64,000 nucleotides of DNA from Magnetovibrio blakemorei (GCF_001746755.1 NZ_MCGG01000002.1:62001-126000), one strand, 5' to 3'; counted from the first letter of the stretch, positions 8,781 to 18,536 are shown. Numbers and translations: made by a program. The notes: a model not told the origin generated them from the sequence alone.

Positions 8781-10445
8781 ATGAGCACTGAGACCTCCCC
8801 CCTCTTAGACGGGGCTTTAGGGCTTTGCCAACAAGCCGCCATCGATTGCCTCACCTTGGTGAATGCTGCCCGCACAGCCGTGCAGGACAAAATCGTTCGT
8901 GACGGCCGCATCGACGGCCAACTGTTGGATCAAGAGCAATTCGCCGCCCATGGCTTTGCCTGGCTGAAAACCTACGCCACCGCCATCGAACAACTGGTGG
9001 GTTGGGCCGAACGTCTTGAACAAGGCGGTCAGCTTGGCGAATTGGAAAGCTTGATTTTGCAAGTCGGCACCGCCGAATACCTGTCCCAAATGGCCGGCGG
9101 CATTCCCATGAGCCAGGTGGAAATCGTCCGCCCCCGCGATATGGGCGTTGATCCCGCCACCGTGCGCGGCTTTTATTCAGACGCCGTCAAAACCTTGATT
9201 CAAGACGGCAACGCCAACGCCGCACGGGTGCGCATTGCCCAGCTTTTGGATGTGCACACCGCCATGTATGGCAACGACGGACTGAACGACGAAACCTTGG
9301 AAATGGTGCAAGACCAATTTCGCCGTTTCGCCGCCGAAGAAGTTGCCCCCAACGCTCCCAAATGGCATGACAGCGACGTTTTGATCCCCGATGAAATCGT
9401 CAATCACATGGCTGAATTGGGCGTCTTTGGCCTGACCATCGCCGAAGAATTTGGCGGCCTGGACATGGGCAAAACCGCCATGTGCGTGGTCACCGAAGAA
9501 TTGTCGCGCGGCTATATCGGCGTCGGCTCCTTGGGCACGCGCTCCGAAATCGCCGCCGAGCTCATCAGCATTGGCGGCACCGACGCGCAAAAGCAGAAAT
9601 ACCTGCCCGCCATCGCCGCAGGGGAAATTCTGCCCACCGCCGTGTTCACCGAACCCAACACCGGTTCGGATCTGGCCAGCCTGAAAACCCGTGCGGTGCG
9701 CGATGGTGACGTTTACCGCATCACCGGCAACAAAACCTGGATCACCCACGCGGCGCGTTCCGACGTCATGACCTTGTTGGCGCGCACCAACCCAGACGAG
9801 AGCGGCTATAAAGGCTTGTCGATGTTCATCATCGAAAAACCGCGCGGCACAGAAGATAACCCTTTCCCCTTAAAAGGCATGACCGGAACGGAAATTAAAG
9901 TTCTCGGCTACCGGGGCATGAAAGAGTTTGAACTGGCGTTTGATAACTTGGAAGTGCCTGCTTCGGCCCTGCTGGGTGGGATCGAGGGCCAAGGCTTCAA
10001 GCAATTGATGGCGACCTTCGAAGCGGCGCGCATCCAAACCGCAGCGCGCGCCGTTGGCGTCGCCACCAACGCGCTGGAATTGGGTTTGCGTTACGCCCAC
10101 GACCGGGTGCAATTCGCCCAACCCTTGATCAACTTCCCGCGCGTGGCGGCGAAGCTGGGATGGATGGCCGTCGAAACCCAGATAGCCCGCCAACTCACCT
10201 ATTTTGCGGCCCGTGAAAAAGACGAAGAGCGTCGCTCCGACATCGAAGCGGGCATGGCGAAGCTGTTGGCCGCACGGGTGGCCTGGTCCAACGCCGACAA
10301 CGCCCTGCAGGTGCACGGCGGCAATGGCTACGCGCTGGAATACCCGATATCGCGTGTTTTGGTGGACGCGCGCATCCTCAATATTTTTGAAGGTGCCGCC
10401 GAAATCCAAGCCCACGTGATCGCGCGCGGATTGCTCAAACCGTAA
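8781..10445 (+). CDS. mcd: (2S)-methylsuccinyl-CoA dehydrogenase
   Basis: FAD-dependent acyl-CoA dehydrogenase that oxidises methylsuccinyl-CoA to mesaconyl-CoA and passes electrons to ETF. It is 554 residues, longer than ordinary acyl-CoA dehydrogenases because of an N-terminal helical extension of about 150 residues typical of Mcd. The core shows FTEPNTGSD, the KTWITHAARSD flavin-contact segment and the C-terminal QVHGGNGYALEYP followed by IFEGAAEIQ. Start ATG has a GAGGA site 6-10 bases upstream. It is the second gene of the ccr operon and is closed by an intrinsic terminator. etfBA and the ETF-quinone oxidoreductase gene elsewhere in the window could complete its electron path. Confidence 0.95.
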   Translation: MSTETSPLLDGALGLCQQAAIDCLTLVNAARTAVQDKIVRDGRIDGQLLDQEQFAAHGFAWLKTYATAIEQLVGWAERLEQGGQLGELESLILQVGTAEYLSQMAGGIPMSQVEIVRPRDMGVDPATVRGFYSDAVKTLIQDGNANAARVRIAQLLDVHTAMYGNDGLNDETLEMVQDQFRRFAAEEVAPNAPKWHDSDVLIPDEIVNHMAELGVFGLTIAEEFGGLDMGKTAMCVVTEELSRGYIGVGSLGTRSEIAAELISIGGTDAQKQKYLPAIAAGEILPTAVFTEPNTGSDLASLKTRAVRDGDVYRITGNKTWITHAARSDVMTLLARTNPDESGYKGLSMFIIEKPRGTEDNPFPLKGMTGTEIKVLGYRGMKEFELAFDNLEVPASALLGGIEGQGFKQLMATFEAARIQTAARAVGVATNALELGLRYAHDRVQFAQPLINFPRVAAKLGWMAVETQIARQLTYFAAREKDEERRSDIEAGMAKLLAARVAWSNADNALQVHGGNGYALEYPISRVLVDARILNIFEGAAEIQAHVIARGLLKP

Positions 10446-10467
10446 TCTCTGCGATACCCTATTTTGC

Positions 10468-10503
10468 AAAAAAGAGCCCCAGACCTTTGGGGCTCTTTTT
10501 TGT
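10468..10503 (+). terminator. intrinsic terminator after ccr-mcd
   Basis: Perfect stem AAAGAGCCCC / GGGGCTCTTT with a short loop, followed by TTTTGTTTTTTT, 22 bp past the mcd stop codon. Confidence 0.92.
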
Positions 10504-10602
10504 TTTTTTAGGCATGGGGGAAATCATTTTATAGAGGTATAATTCATCATAATAATCTAAAAAATTTCACCATCCATACTCTGAGCGGAAAGAATAATAT
10601 CC

Positions 10603-11394
10603 ATGACCGATGATTTAAGCGGAGTCTACGCCCACGGCGTCGATGCAATTGCCCAGGACATGCGTCAAGAGGTCATCGATGAATCCAGAGAGTTGGTGAC
10701 GGCGCTTGATCTTTTGCTGGACGCGGTTCGCCATGAACGCAGTGAGCCCGAAGAGCTCACCGCTGCCGTTTCCAAAACCGCCCTGAAATTGCGGGTCCAG
10801 GCTGGTAACGTGGGGCTGCGGCTCATCGGCACCATTGCCCGCCGCCTTGAAGATTACATGGCCAATATTACGGAACTTCCGCCCCGGGCCTTCGACGACC
10901 TGCAAATTTTTATCGATCGTTTGGAAGATGTTTTGGAAGGGCGCCTGGAGAACGACAGCGATGCCGCAGTGGTGGTGCGCGCCTTGCCCGCCAACATCGG
11001 GTTTGCCCAAGCCGACATCGAAGTACGCAACATCGAAGTCATGCTGGTGATGCTCCACGGCGCCGCCAATCACTATGTGCAGCGGGAATTGCAACAATGC
11101 GGTTACCGGGTGACGACGGTGTCCACGGTGTTTGAGGCCTTTTCGCAAATCGTGCAGACCAAACCCGATTTTGTCATCATTTCAGCCATCATGCCGGAAC
11201 TCGACGGCGTAGATCTGGCCATTGGACTGTCTTCCATGCCCTCCACCCGCAACATTCCCTTGGCGCTGATCACCAGCCTTGATCCGGGTGACGAACACCT
11301 CAGCTTGGTGCCGAAAAACATCCCCACCATCCACAAGGGCCCATCCTTTGGTGACGACCTTTACGCCGCCCTCGACAACCTGTTTCTCATCTAG
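10603..11394 (+). CDS. degenerate receiver-domain protein with helical N-terminal domain
   Basis: 263 residues in two parts. Residues about 15-125 are helical, with a stretch (LRVQAGNVGL) that recalls a histidine phosphotransfer helix but has Leu where the phospho-acceptor His would be. Residues about 145-263 read as a CheY-like receiver (CGYRVTTVSTVFEAF, then PDFVIISAIMPELDG, then LALITS). The phospho-acceptor Asp position is Ser194 and the acidic pair after strand 1 is replaced by MLH, while the Lys of the last strand seems kept (HKGPSF). It therefore probably cannot be phosphorylated in the normal way. It is convergent with the large histidine kinase 8 bp away. The role is unknown; signalling by protein contact is an inference. 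Confidence 0.8.
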   Translation: MTDDLSGVYAHGVDAIAQDMRQEVIDESRELVTALDLLLDAVRHERSEPEELTAAVSKTALKLRVQAGNVGLRLIGTIARRLEDYMANITELPPRAFDDLQIFIDRLEDVLEGRLENDSDAAVVVRALPANIGFAQADIEVRNIEVMLVMLHGAANHYVQRELQQCGYRVTTVSTVFEAFSQIVQTKPDFVIISAIMPELDGVDLAIGLSSMPSTRNIPLALITSLDPGDEHLSLVPKNIPTIHKGPSFGDDLYAALDNLFLI

Positions 11395-11402
11395 CGAGCG
11401 AT

Positions 11403-14318
11403 TTAATACGACAACGGGACTTTCACCGTAAAGGTTGAACCGACGCCTGGAGTGCTGGACACCTGAATATCGCCGTGCATGGCTTCGATCATGCGTTTGG
11501 CCAGAACCAGGCCCAACCCGGTGCCTTCCACATCCCCGTCTTGGGCATGTAGACGTTGGAACGGCTGGAACAGATCTTGACATTCTGCCTCTGTCAAACC
11601 GTGACCGGTGTCGGTCACATCGATTTTCAAACAGTTGCCCGGCGCAACCGAAACCATCACATCCACCCGGCCGCCATCGACGTTGTATTTCACCGCATTG
11701 CTCAATAAATTGATGAGCACCTGCTTGAATTTGGTGCGGTCCACCCACACGAGCGGAACCGGCGTGTCGCCGTAATCTCGCACCAGCAAAACCCCTTTTT
11801 CAGCACTGAGCGTGCGTACCAACTCGATGCAATCATCAATCACGGCTGTGGCCGATATCGCTTCTAGGTGCGCGCTTGTGCGCCCCGCTTCGATGCTGGC
11901 CAGGTCCAAAACTTCATTGATAACCGTCAGCAGATGCTCGCCTGAGCGTGAAATGATATCGATGTATTCACGCTGTTTGGGCGTCAGACTATCGGAGTCT
12001 TGATACGCCATCATCTGTGAAAAACCGATGATGGCGTTGAGCGGCGTGCGCAATTCGTGGCTCATACCAGACAGAAAATCAGACTTGGCGGCGTTGGCAT
12101 TTTCGGCCAGTTCTTTGGCAATCAGCAAGTCTTGTTCCGCTTGGCGCTGCCAGGTTACGTCCCGGCTCGTTCCCTCGACGCCCAGAATTTCGCCGTCATC
12201 ATCATAATAATAATAGCTGTTGGTTGCCGCCCACACGGTTGTCCCGTCTTTGCGCCGCAATTGAATTTCATAATTTTCGATACGTCCGCCCCGTACGGCC
12301 AGTTGTTTAAGAAACTCATCGCGACCCGAAGCGTCAACGTATATGGCGCTGACAGGCGTACCGACCAATTCGTCTGGCTCATAGCCCAAGAGTTTTATGA
12401 CCCCTGCCGAGCACATGGTGAAGCGACCCTTTTTGTCCGTGCGGTAAAACGCTTCGACAATGTTGTCTAAGATGGCGCGCACGTCCCGCTCGGATTGTTG
12501 CAAGGCGGCTTCCATGCGCTTGCGTTCCGTAATGTCGTGATAAACCAGCAACAGGGCGTCTTCCCCGTCAATATGCATGCGCACCCCCGACATCAAAAAG
12601 TCGCGCATTTCTTTTGCCCGCGTTTGCATGCGGGCCTCATAGTTGACCAACACACCGTCTTTGGTAAATGCCCGCAGCATCTGTTCGCGCGCCAGGGACG
12701 AATGCCACACCTCCAACTGGGTGGAGGTTTTGCCAATCGCTTCGGTGTAATCAAACCCCATCACCTCGACCCACTTGGCGTTGACGTCCAAAAACTGTCC
12801 GTCTTTGAGAACGGAAATGGTCATCAAGCTGGGACTGGCGTGAAAGATGCTCCAGAACTTTCGCTCAGAAGACCGCAGCGCATCTTCCGTCTGCTTGATT
12901 TTGGTGATGTCCGTTTGCACGCTCACCAGTCCGCCCGACGATGTCCGACGGTCTTGGGTCATCAATTGGCGCCCATCCTTCAAGATCACCTGAAAGGTAC
13001 CTTCCAATTTGATGCGATACTTCAGCCTGATTTGGAGATACTCATCGGCATTTTTATAACCCTCGGGAACAACGACGTTGCCTTGCATCACGTCGATCAA
13101 GCCCAAATCCATAAAATGCACACCGGGTCTGGCCTGCGCCTGAGTGTAGCCGTAATCGTTGCGAAACCGCGAATTGCAGATCACCAGTTTGCCGTCTTGA
13201 TCATAGAGCACAAAGCCTTCCGGCATGGAATTGATGGCATCGGTCAAATTCTGCTCGGCACGTGAAGCCCGGTCACGGGTCGTGCGCAGTTCTTGTTCCG
13301 CATCCAGACGCATCAACGCCAGACCGATAATTTCCGCGACGCGTTCCAAGAGGTGAGCATCATCCGTCGTCCATTTGCGCGGACTGGTTTGCACATCAAC
13401 ACTGACAAAACCGATAAACCGCTCTCCCAATTGGATGGGAGCACTGAGGTGAGCGTGAATGTTTGCCCGCAGCAAGCTGGTGCGAAATGCCTCCGCGTCG
13501 GCTGGCAGGTCGAGCGCATTGTCAACCATGACGGTTTTGCCATCACGGTACTGATCCAGACACCATTGAAAGCGATCTCGTGGAATGCCGACGGTTTTTC
13601 TGAGACCCGCGCCCTTTTCGCCCTCAACCCATTCAAGGGCAGTGCTGGCATGGGTGTTGGTGGCATAAAGATTATCGGCGGATAATCGAAACAAAGCCCC
13701 CCGTTGCGCGTCCAGACTGACGGACAAAATGCGCAACGCCTCTTCGATCGCCGCGCCAGAAGCATCCGCCAACAATCCACGGGTGATATCGGCCAAGACG
13801 GTGTCATGCGCTTGGCGCAAGCGTAACGCGGCTTCGGCATCGCGGCGAACCGTTATGTCTTCTTTCACGGCAACAAAATGCGTGATGTCTCCTTGAGGCC
13901 CAAGAATCGGGGCGATTGCCGTGGATTCCCAATAGCGCTCCCCCGTACGTTTGCGGTTGCACATCTCACCGCGCCAAATTTCTCCCTTCAAGATGGTTGA
14001 CCACAACGTGTCATAAACGTGTGTCGGCGTTTGCCCGGATTTGAGCAAATTGGGCTTTCGCCCAATGACGTGCTCTTGGCTGTAACCCGTACTTTTGACA
14101 AAGCGGTCATTGACGTATTCAATCACGCCGCTCCGATCCGTGATGACCACGCATGACGGACTGGCCTCAACCGCCTGAAAAAACTTGCGATACTCATGTT
14201 GCAGATCAAGATGAGCGCCCGCGCCAAAGGGCTCCGCCGCAGTCGCGCCAGCTTTGGATTTTGGGTGCGCCTCTTGAACGATTTGATCCGCGCCGTTTTT
14301 ATTTTTGTTAAATGTCAT
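11403..14318 (-). CDS. multi-PAS/GAF sensor histidine kinase
   Basis: 971-residue cytoplasmic histidine kinase without membrane segments. Domains in rough order: PAS 1 (45-160, ITDRSGVIEYVND, with a GDITHFVAVKEDIT PAC end), GAF (170-345), PAS 2 (355-480, SMPEGFVLYDQDGKL), PAS 3 (485-600), PAS 4 (610-735, FYRTDKKGRFTMCSAG), HisKA with His754 in GMSHELRTPL, and HATPase with LINLLSNAVKYN, DTGHGL and GTGLGL. It has no C-terminal receiver, so it needs a separate partner. The only receiver-like gene nearby is the degenerate protein at 10603-11394. The ligand cannot be predicted; PAS/GAF stacks commonly bind haem, flavin or small molecules. Confidence 0.93.
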   Translation of the reverse strand: MTFNKNKNGADQIVQEAHPKSKAGATAAEPFGAGAHLDLQHEYRKFFQAVEASPSCVVITDRSGVIEYVNDRFVKSTGYSQEHVIGRKPNLLKSGQTPTHVYDTLWSTILKGEIWRGEMCNRKRTGERYWESTAIAPILGPQGDITHFVAVKEDITVRRDAEAALRLRQAHDTVLADITRGLLADASGAAIEEALRILSVSLDAQRGALFRLSADNLYATNTHASTALEWVEGEKGAGLRKTVGIPRDRFQWCLDQYRDGKTVMVDNALDLPADAEAFRTSLLRANIHAHLSAPIQLGERFIGFVSVDVQTSPRKWTTDDAHLLERVAEIIGLALMRLDAEQELRTTRDRASRAEQNLTDAINSMPEGFVLYDQDGKLVICNSRFRNDYGYTQAQARPGVHFMDLGLIDVMQGNVVVPEGYKNADEYLQIRLKYRIKLEGTFQVILKDGRQLMTQDRRTSSGGLVSVQTDITKIKQTEDALRSSERKFWSIFHASPSLMTISVLKDGQFLDVNAKWVEVMGFDYTEAIGKTSTQLEVWHSSLAREQMLRAFTKDGVLVNYEARMQTRAKEMRDFLMSGVRMHIDGEDALLLVYHDITERKRMEAALQQSERDVRAILDNIVEAFYRTDKKGRFTMCSAGVIKLLGYEPDELVGTPVSAIYVDASGRDEFLKQLAVRGGRIENYEIQLRRKDGTTVWAATNSYYYYDDDGEILGVEGTSRDVTWQRQAEQDLLIAKELAENANAAKSDFLSGMSHELRTPLNAIIGFSQMMAYQDSDSLTPKQREYIDIISRSGEHLLTVINEVLDLASIEAGRTSAHLEAISATAVIDDCIELVRTLSAEKGVLLVRDYGDTPVPLVWVDRTKFKQVLINLLSNAVKYNVDGGRVDVMVSVAPGNCLKIDVTDTGHGLTEAECQDLFQPFQRLHAQDGDVEGTGLGLVLAKRMIEAMHGDIQVSSTPGVGSTFTVKVPLSY

Positions 14319-14474
14319 GGCCGTTTCATCCTAAGGAGCCCACAACGTAACGCTCCCACCGCTTCGGTGCAACACACCCATTTGGACGAGGTTGTACGAC
14401 AAAATTATGACATCCGAGCTTGTAGACGCAGACATTTCGGACCATCTTTGTATCTTATTTTAGGAAGGAGTCTC

Positions 14475-15035
14475 ATGGTTAAGCTCACAAAAATCTACAC
14501 CCGCGGCGGTGACGGCGGCGACAGCGGTCTGGTGGACGGCTCTCGCCTTTCCAAAAGTCATACCCGCTTTGCCGCCATTGGTGATGTCGATGAGGCCAAC
14601 GCGACCATTGGCTTTGCACGGGCTGTGGCCACTGTGGGTTCCGCCACGGATCGGTTTCTTGCCGGAATTCAAAACGACTTGTTTGATCTGGGCGCAGATT
14701 TGGCCACACCGGGGGAAATTCCCGGCGCGTTGCGCTTGTCTGAAGGCCGTGCGGAAAGTTTAGAGGCTGAAATCGATGCTTTGACAGAGCAGCTTGGCCC
14801 GTTGACCAGTTTTGTCTTGCCCGGTGGCAGGGAGGTTGCGGCCCGCCTGCACATGGCCCGCACCCAGGTTCGTCGCGCCGAGCGTACCGTCATTAATCTT
14901 AATTTATCTTCCCCCCTCAACCCCGAAATTCTCAAATATTTAAACCGCTTATCCGACCTTTTGTTCCAGATGGCGCGGGCGGAAAATGATATGGGCAGGG
15001 CGGATGTCTTGTGGAAACCGGGCGGGAACGCTTAA
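14475..15035 (+). CDS. cob(I)yrinic acid a,c-diamide / cob(I)alamin adenosyltransferase, PduO type
   Basis: Transfers the 5'-deoxyadenosyl group of ATP to cob(I)alamin, making adenosylcobalamin. The 186-residue protein has the PduO/MMAB N-terminal ATP-binding motif (TKIYTRGGDGG), DEANATIGFAR and the C-terminal VRRAERTV and LFQMARAEN segments. The start at 14475 is fixed by a GGAAGGAG ribosome-binding site 4-11 bases upstream; the frame is open further 5' but this extra part is not homologous. Ecm, 7 kb away, needs this coenzyme, so the gene may serve the ethylmalonyl-CoA pathway. It lies just upstream of etfBA, separated by a control region. Confidence 0.92.
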   Translation: MVKLTKIYTRGGDGGDSGLVDGSRLSKSHTRFAAIGDVDEANATIGFARAVATVGSATDRFLAGIQNDLFDLGADLATPGEIPGALRLSEGRAESLEAEIDALTEQLGPLTSFVLPGGREVAARLHMARTQVRRAERTVINLNLSSPLNPEILKYLNRLSDLLFQMARAENDMGRADVLWKPGGNA

Positions 15036-15076
15036 ATCTTTCCGCTCTGCCCCATCGCTTGACATGATGCCCGCCC

Positions 15077-15112
15077 TTCGCACATGCGAAAAGAGTTTGC
15101 AGGTGCGGCGAA
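15077..15112. promoter_or_regulatory. paired palindromic motif upstream of etfB
   Basis: Perfect palindrome TTCGCACATGCGAA (15077-15090), followed 19 bp later by TTTGCAGGTGCGG (15096-15108) with GAA three bases on. A TTGACA hexamer sits at 15059-15064, so the sites would overlap or follow a promoter. The elements match those in the ecm/ccr and ETF-quinone oxidoreductase control regions. Confidence 0.5.
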
Positions 15113-15202
15113 TCTTGCCTAAGCTCTTGCTTCGCTGGCGGGTAACGTTCCGCCAACAGGGAAGCCATAAGGCAGAATTAAACAGATACCGGAAAAGACA
15201 TT

Positions 15203-15952
15203 ATGAAGGTTTTGGTCGCCGTCAAACGGGTGGTTGACTACAACGTCAAAATTCGCGTCAAAACGGATGGGACGGGTGTGGAAACTGCGGGCGTAAAAAT
15301 GTCCATGAACCCCTTCGACGAAATTGCCGTTGAAGAAGCCGTCCGCCTCAAAGAAGCGGGTGGCGTTGAAGAAATTATCGTTGTCTCTTTGGGCGTTGCC
15401 CAAGCCCAAGAAACCATCCGCACCGCCTTGGCGATGGGTGGCGACAAGGGCATTCATGTCGAAACGGACCAAGTCTTGGAACCGTTGGCGGTGGCGAAGC
15501 TGCTCAAAGCGATTGTGGATAAAGAACAGCCCGATTTGATCGTGTTGGGCAAGCAAGCCATTGACGACGACAGCAACCAGACCGGCCAAATGCTGGCCGC
15601 GCTTTTGGGCTGGCCGCAGGGCACGTTTGCTTCCAAACTTGAGCTCACAGACGGCAAAGCCAACGTGACGCGCGAAATTGACGGCGGCCTGGAAACGCTG
15701 AGCCTCAATATGCCGGCCGTTGTGACCACCGATTTGCGCCTCAACATGCCGCGCTATGCGTCGCTGCCCAACATCATGAAGGCGAAGAAAAAGGTGATTG
15801 AAAAGCTCACCCCCGACGAACTGGGCGTGGACATCAGCCCGCGTCTGACCACGCTGGGCGTCGAGCAACCCGCAACCCGTCAGGCCGGCATCATCGTCGC
15901 CGACGTGACAGAGCTGATTGATAAACTCAAGAACGAGGCAAAGGTGATCTGA
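15203..15952 (+). CDS. etfB: electron transfer flavoprotein, beta subunit
   Basis: Small subunit of the ETF heterodimer that takes electrons from acyl-CoA dehydrogenases. It is 249 residues, the usual length. It shows the N-terminal [18 protein letters not shown], the central [15 protein letters not shown] and the C-terminal [10 protein letters not shown], all family hallmarks of the AMP-binding beta subunit. A GGAAAAG ribosome-binding site precedes the ATG. The stop codon overlaps the etfA start by one base, so the pair is translationally coupled. Mcd in this window is one expected electron donor. Confidence 0.96.
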   Translation: MKVLVAVKRVVDYNVKIRVKTDGTGVETAGVKMSMNPFDEIAVEEAVRLKEAGGVEEIIVVSLGVAQAQETIRTALAMGGDKGIHVETDQVLEPLAVAKLLKAIVDKEQPDLIVLGKQAIDDDSNQTGQMLAALLGWPQGTFASKLELTDGKANVTREIDGGLETLSLNMPAVVTTDLRLNMPRYASLPNIMKAKKKVIEKLTPDELGVDISPRLTTLGVEQPATRQAGIIVADVTELIDKLKNEAKVI

Positions 15953-16878
15953 TGAACGTTTTGGTCCTTGCCGAACACGACAATACGCTGCTGAAAGCAC
16001 AAACGCTGAACACCATCACGGCGGCCAAGCAATTGGGCGACGTCACGGTTTTGGTTGTTGGACACGGTTGCCAAGCCGCCGCCCAGGCCTGCGCCCAGGT
16101 CGAAGGGGTCAGCAAAGTTTTGTTGGCCGACGCCCCTGTGTACGAACACACCTTGGCGGAAACCTGGACGCCCCTATTGGTCAAGTTGGCCGAAACGCAC
16201 GGCGTCATTATGGCTCCGGCCACCACCACGGGCAAAAACGTTTTGCCCCGCGTTGCTGCCCTTTTGGACGTGCAGCAAATTTCCGACATAACCAAAGTCA
16301 TCGATGCCGACACGTTCAAGCGCCCCATCTATGCGGGCAACGCCATCGCTACGGTCAAAAGCGGGGACGCCGTCAAAGTCATTACGGTGCGCACTACGGC
16401 TTTCGAAGCCGCGCCGGCGCTCGGCGGTTCGGCCCCCATCGAAACGGTGGATGCCGTCGATGTTCCAACCATTTCAGCTTTTGTCAGCGCCGACTTGACC
16501 CAATCGGCCCGCCCTGAATTGACCGCCGCGTCGGTGATCATTTCCGGCGGACGCGGCATGGCGTCCGGTGAAAACTTCCATCTGCTGGAAGCGGTTGCCG
16601 ATAAGCTGGGTGCCGCTGTTGGCGCATCGCGCGCCGCAGTGGATTCGGGCTTTGTGCCCAACGATTACCAAGTCGGTCAAACGGGCAAAGTCGTTGCCCC
16701 TGATCTGTACATCGCCGTGGGGATTTCCGGTGCCATTCAGCATTTGGCGGGAATGAAAGACAGCAAGATCATCGTTGCCATTAACAAAGATGAAGAGGCC
16801 CCGATTTTCCAGGTTGCCGACTACGGCTTGGTTGCTGATTTGTTTGATGTCTTGCCGGAACTCTCTGAAAAGCTCTAG
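15952..16878 (+). CDS. etfA: electron transfer flavoprotein, alpha subunit
   Basis: FAD-carrying large subunit of ETF, 308 residues. The N-terminal half is the nucleotide-binding-like domain. The C-terminal half has the FAD signature [46 protein letters not shown] and [10 protein letters not shown]. It starts with an ATG inside the etfB stop (TGATG). Electrons leave to ETF-quinone oxidoreductase, encoded at 29380-31026. A short intergenic gap then leads to hbd on the same strand. Confidence 0.96.
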   Translation: MNVLVLAEHDNTLLKAQTLNTITAAKQLGDVTVLVVGHGCQAAAQACAQVEGVSKVLLADAPVYEHTLAETWTPLLVKLAETHGVIMAPATTTGKNVLPRVAALLDVQQISDITKVIDADTFKRPIYAGNAIATVKSGDAVKVITVRTTAFEAAPALGGSAPIETVDAVDVPTISAFVSADLTQSARPELTAASVIISGGRGMASGENFHLLEAVADKLGAAVGASRAAVDSGFVPNDYQVGQTGKVVAPDLYIAVGISGAIQHLAGMKDSKIIVAINKDEEAPIFQVADYGLVADLFDVLPELSEKL

Positions 16879-16916
16879 GCGATCAGCACGGGCGATTATA
16901 TATAGGGAAGAAGCGG

Positions 16917-16931
16917 GCCTACGCCGTAGGC
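16917..16931. repeat. palindrome between etfA and hbd
   Basis: GCCTACG-C-CGTAGGC, two perfect 7-bp arms around one base, 26 bp before the hbd start. It could be an operator or a small hairpin. There is no following T-run, so it is not a clear terminator. Confidence 0.4.
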
Positions 16932-16956
16932 ACGTTGCATTGAAACGAGGAACGAT

Positions 16957-17841
16957 ATGTCTGTGGAAAACATCAAGAAGATTGGCGTGATCGGTGCAGG
17001 GCAAATGGGCCGCGGCATTGCGCATGTCGCCGCCCTTGCCGGATATGATGTGCACCTGATGGATGCCAACGCCGATGCGGTTGCCGTGGCGCTCGATACC
17101 ATCAAAAGCTACATGGATCGCCAAGTTGAAAAGGGCAAAGCCACCCAAGCCGATGTCACCGCTGCATTGCCGCGCATCACCGTCAGTTCAGACATGTCGG
17201 GTTTCTCCGACGCGGACTTGGTCATCGAAGCCGCCACCGAAGACGAAACCGTCAAAAAAGCGATCCTCAGCGAATTGTGTCCGGTGTTGAAACCCGAAGC
17301 GATCATTGCGTCCAATACGTCATCGATCTCCATCACCCGTCTGGCGGCCAAAACCGACCGCCCCAGCCAGTTTGTCGGCATGCACTTCATGAACCCGGTT
17401 CCGGCCATGGAATTGGTGGAAATGATCCGCGGCATCGCCACCGGCGAAGAAACCTTCAAAACGGTTTCCGCGCTGGCGCTCAAGATGGGCAAAACCCCGG
17501 TTCCGGCAGAAGATTTCCCGGCGTTTATCGTCAACCGCATGCTGATTCCGATGATCAACGAAGCGGTCTATACCCTGTACGAAGGCGTCGGCACCGTCGC
17601 CGCCATCGATAACGCCATGCGCATGGGTGCTCATCACCCCATGGGCCCGCTGCAACTGGCCGACTTCATCGGTTTGGACACCTGCTTGGCGGTGATGAAT
17701 GTCTTGCATGAAGGCTTGGCCGATTCCAAATATCGCCCTTGCCCGCTGTTGGTGAAGTACGTCGAAGCCGGATGGCTGGGCAAAAAAACCAACAAGGGTT
17801 TTTACGACTATTCCGGCGCCGAGCCCGTGCCGACCCGCTAA
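16957..17841 (+). CDS. hbd: 3-hydroxybutyryl-CoA dehydrogenase
   Basis: NAD(P)H-dependent oxidoreductase linking acetoacetyl-CoA and 3-hydroxybutyryl-CoA. 294 residues, typical for the stand-alone enzyme. It has the N-terminal dinucleotide motif VIGAGQMGRGIA, the SNTSSISITRLA segment, the catalytic HFMNPVPAMELVE, and the C-terminal domain with NRMLIPMINEAV and MGPLQLADFIGLD. AGGA precedes the ATG. Next to the ccr/ecm/mcd enzymes it could help form crotonyl-CoA from acetyl-CoA, although it may also serve polyhydroxybutyrate or fatty-acid routes. An intrinsic hairpin follows the stop codon. Confidence 0.95.
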   Translation: MSVENIKKIGVIGAGQMGRGIAHVAALAGYDVHLMDANADAVAVALDTIKSYMDRQVEKGKATQADVTAALPRITVSSDMSGFSDADLVIEAATEDETVKKAILSELCPVLKPEAIIASNTSSISITRLAAKTDRPSQFVGMHFMNPVPAMELVEMIRGIATGEETFKTVSALALKMGKTPVPAEDFPAFIVNRMLIPMINEAVYTLYEGVGTVAAIDNAMRMGAHHPMGPLQLADFIGLDTCLAVMNVLHEGLADSKYRPCPLLVKYVEAGWLGKKTNKGFYDYSGAEPVPTR

Positions 17842-17861
17842 GGCCGCTTCGCTCTTTATTC

Positions 17862-17896
17862 CATAAGCCGCCCCACCCGGGCGGCTTATTGGTTTT
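17862..17896 (+). terminator. hairpin terminator after hbd
   Basis: Perfect stem ATAAGCCGCC / GGCGGCTTAT with a 7-base loop, followed by TGGTTTTGG. The T-run is short and interrupted, so termination strength is uncertain. Confidence 0.7.
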
Positions 17897-17912
17897 GGAC
17901 TCTTAAACTCAC

Positions 17913-18536
17913 ATGTCTGACCTCACCCTGCTGGGCGTTTTCATTCCGACGTTTTTCTTCGTCTCCATCACCCCGGGGCTGTGCATGACGCTGGCCTTGA
18001 CCCTGGGCATGACCATTGGTGTGCGCAAAGCTTTGTGGATGATGAGCGGCGAACTGTTGGGCGTGGGCACCGTGGCGGCGGCAGCTGTGTTAGGCGTTGC
18101 GGCATTGGTGACGCAATACCCTGAGGCGTTCTTGGTGTTGCGCTTTGGCGGCGGCGCATATTTGGCCTTTTTGGGCGTTCAGTTGTGGCTGTCCAGAGGA
18201 AAAGTCGCGCTCCGCATTGGGGAGGAAGACTTGCCCCAACCCCACCCTTTGAGCCTCGCCACCCAAGGGTTTATTACGGCCATCTCCAACCCCAAGGCGT
18301 GGGCCTTTATGGTCGCGCTGTTGCCACCCTTCGTGAACCTGCAAGACCCCATCGTCCCCCAATTGGTCGTGTTGATCGCGATCATCTTGGTGTTGGAATT
18401 CATCTGTTTGATGATTTACGCCACCGGAGGCAGGTCCTTGCGCAAGCTTTTGCAAAATTCAGGAAACGTGCGCATCCTCAACCGCATCGCAGGCATCCTC
18501 ATGATCAGCGTGGGCATCTGGCTGGCGTTTTTGTAG
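17913..18536 (+). CDS. LysE/RhtB-family amino-acid exporter
   Basis: Inner-membrane exporter of 207 residues with about six hydrophobic segments. The N-terminal helix with the family motif around FVSITPGLCMTLALTLGM (prolines and glycine typical of LysE/RhtB) and GGGAYLAFLGVQLW are diagnostic. The interior also has GFITAISNPKAW, the conserved NPK turn. Substrates of this family are amino acids and related small molecules; which one cannot be told here. It stands alone between hbd and olsB. Confidence 0.9.
   Translation: MSDLTLLGVFIPTFFFVSITPGLCMTLALTLGMTIGVRKALWMMSGELLGVGTVAAAAVLGVAALVTQYPEAFLVLRFGGGAYLAFLGVQLWLSRGKVALRIGEEDLPQPHPLSLATQGFITAISNPKAWAFMVALLPPFVNLQDPIVPQLVVLIAIILVLEFICLMIYATGGRSLRKLLQNSGNVRILNRIAGILMISVGIWLAFL

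Noticed and set aside
7970-8911. 313-codon open frame on the minus strand across ccr and the start of mcd
   Set aside because: Lies opposite two well-supported genes and reads as low-complexity His/Val/Gly-rich sequence with no family signature.
14319-14474. Cobalamin riboswitch before the adenosyltransferase gene
   Set aside because: No B12-box or matching helices were found in the 156-bp leader.
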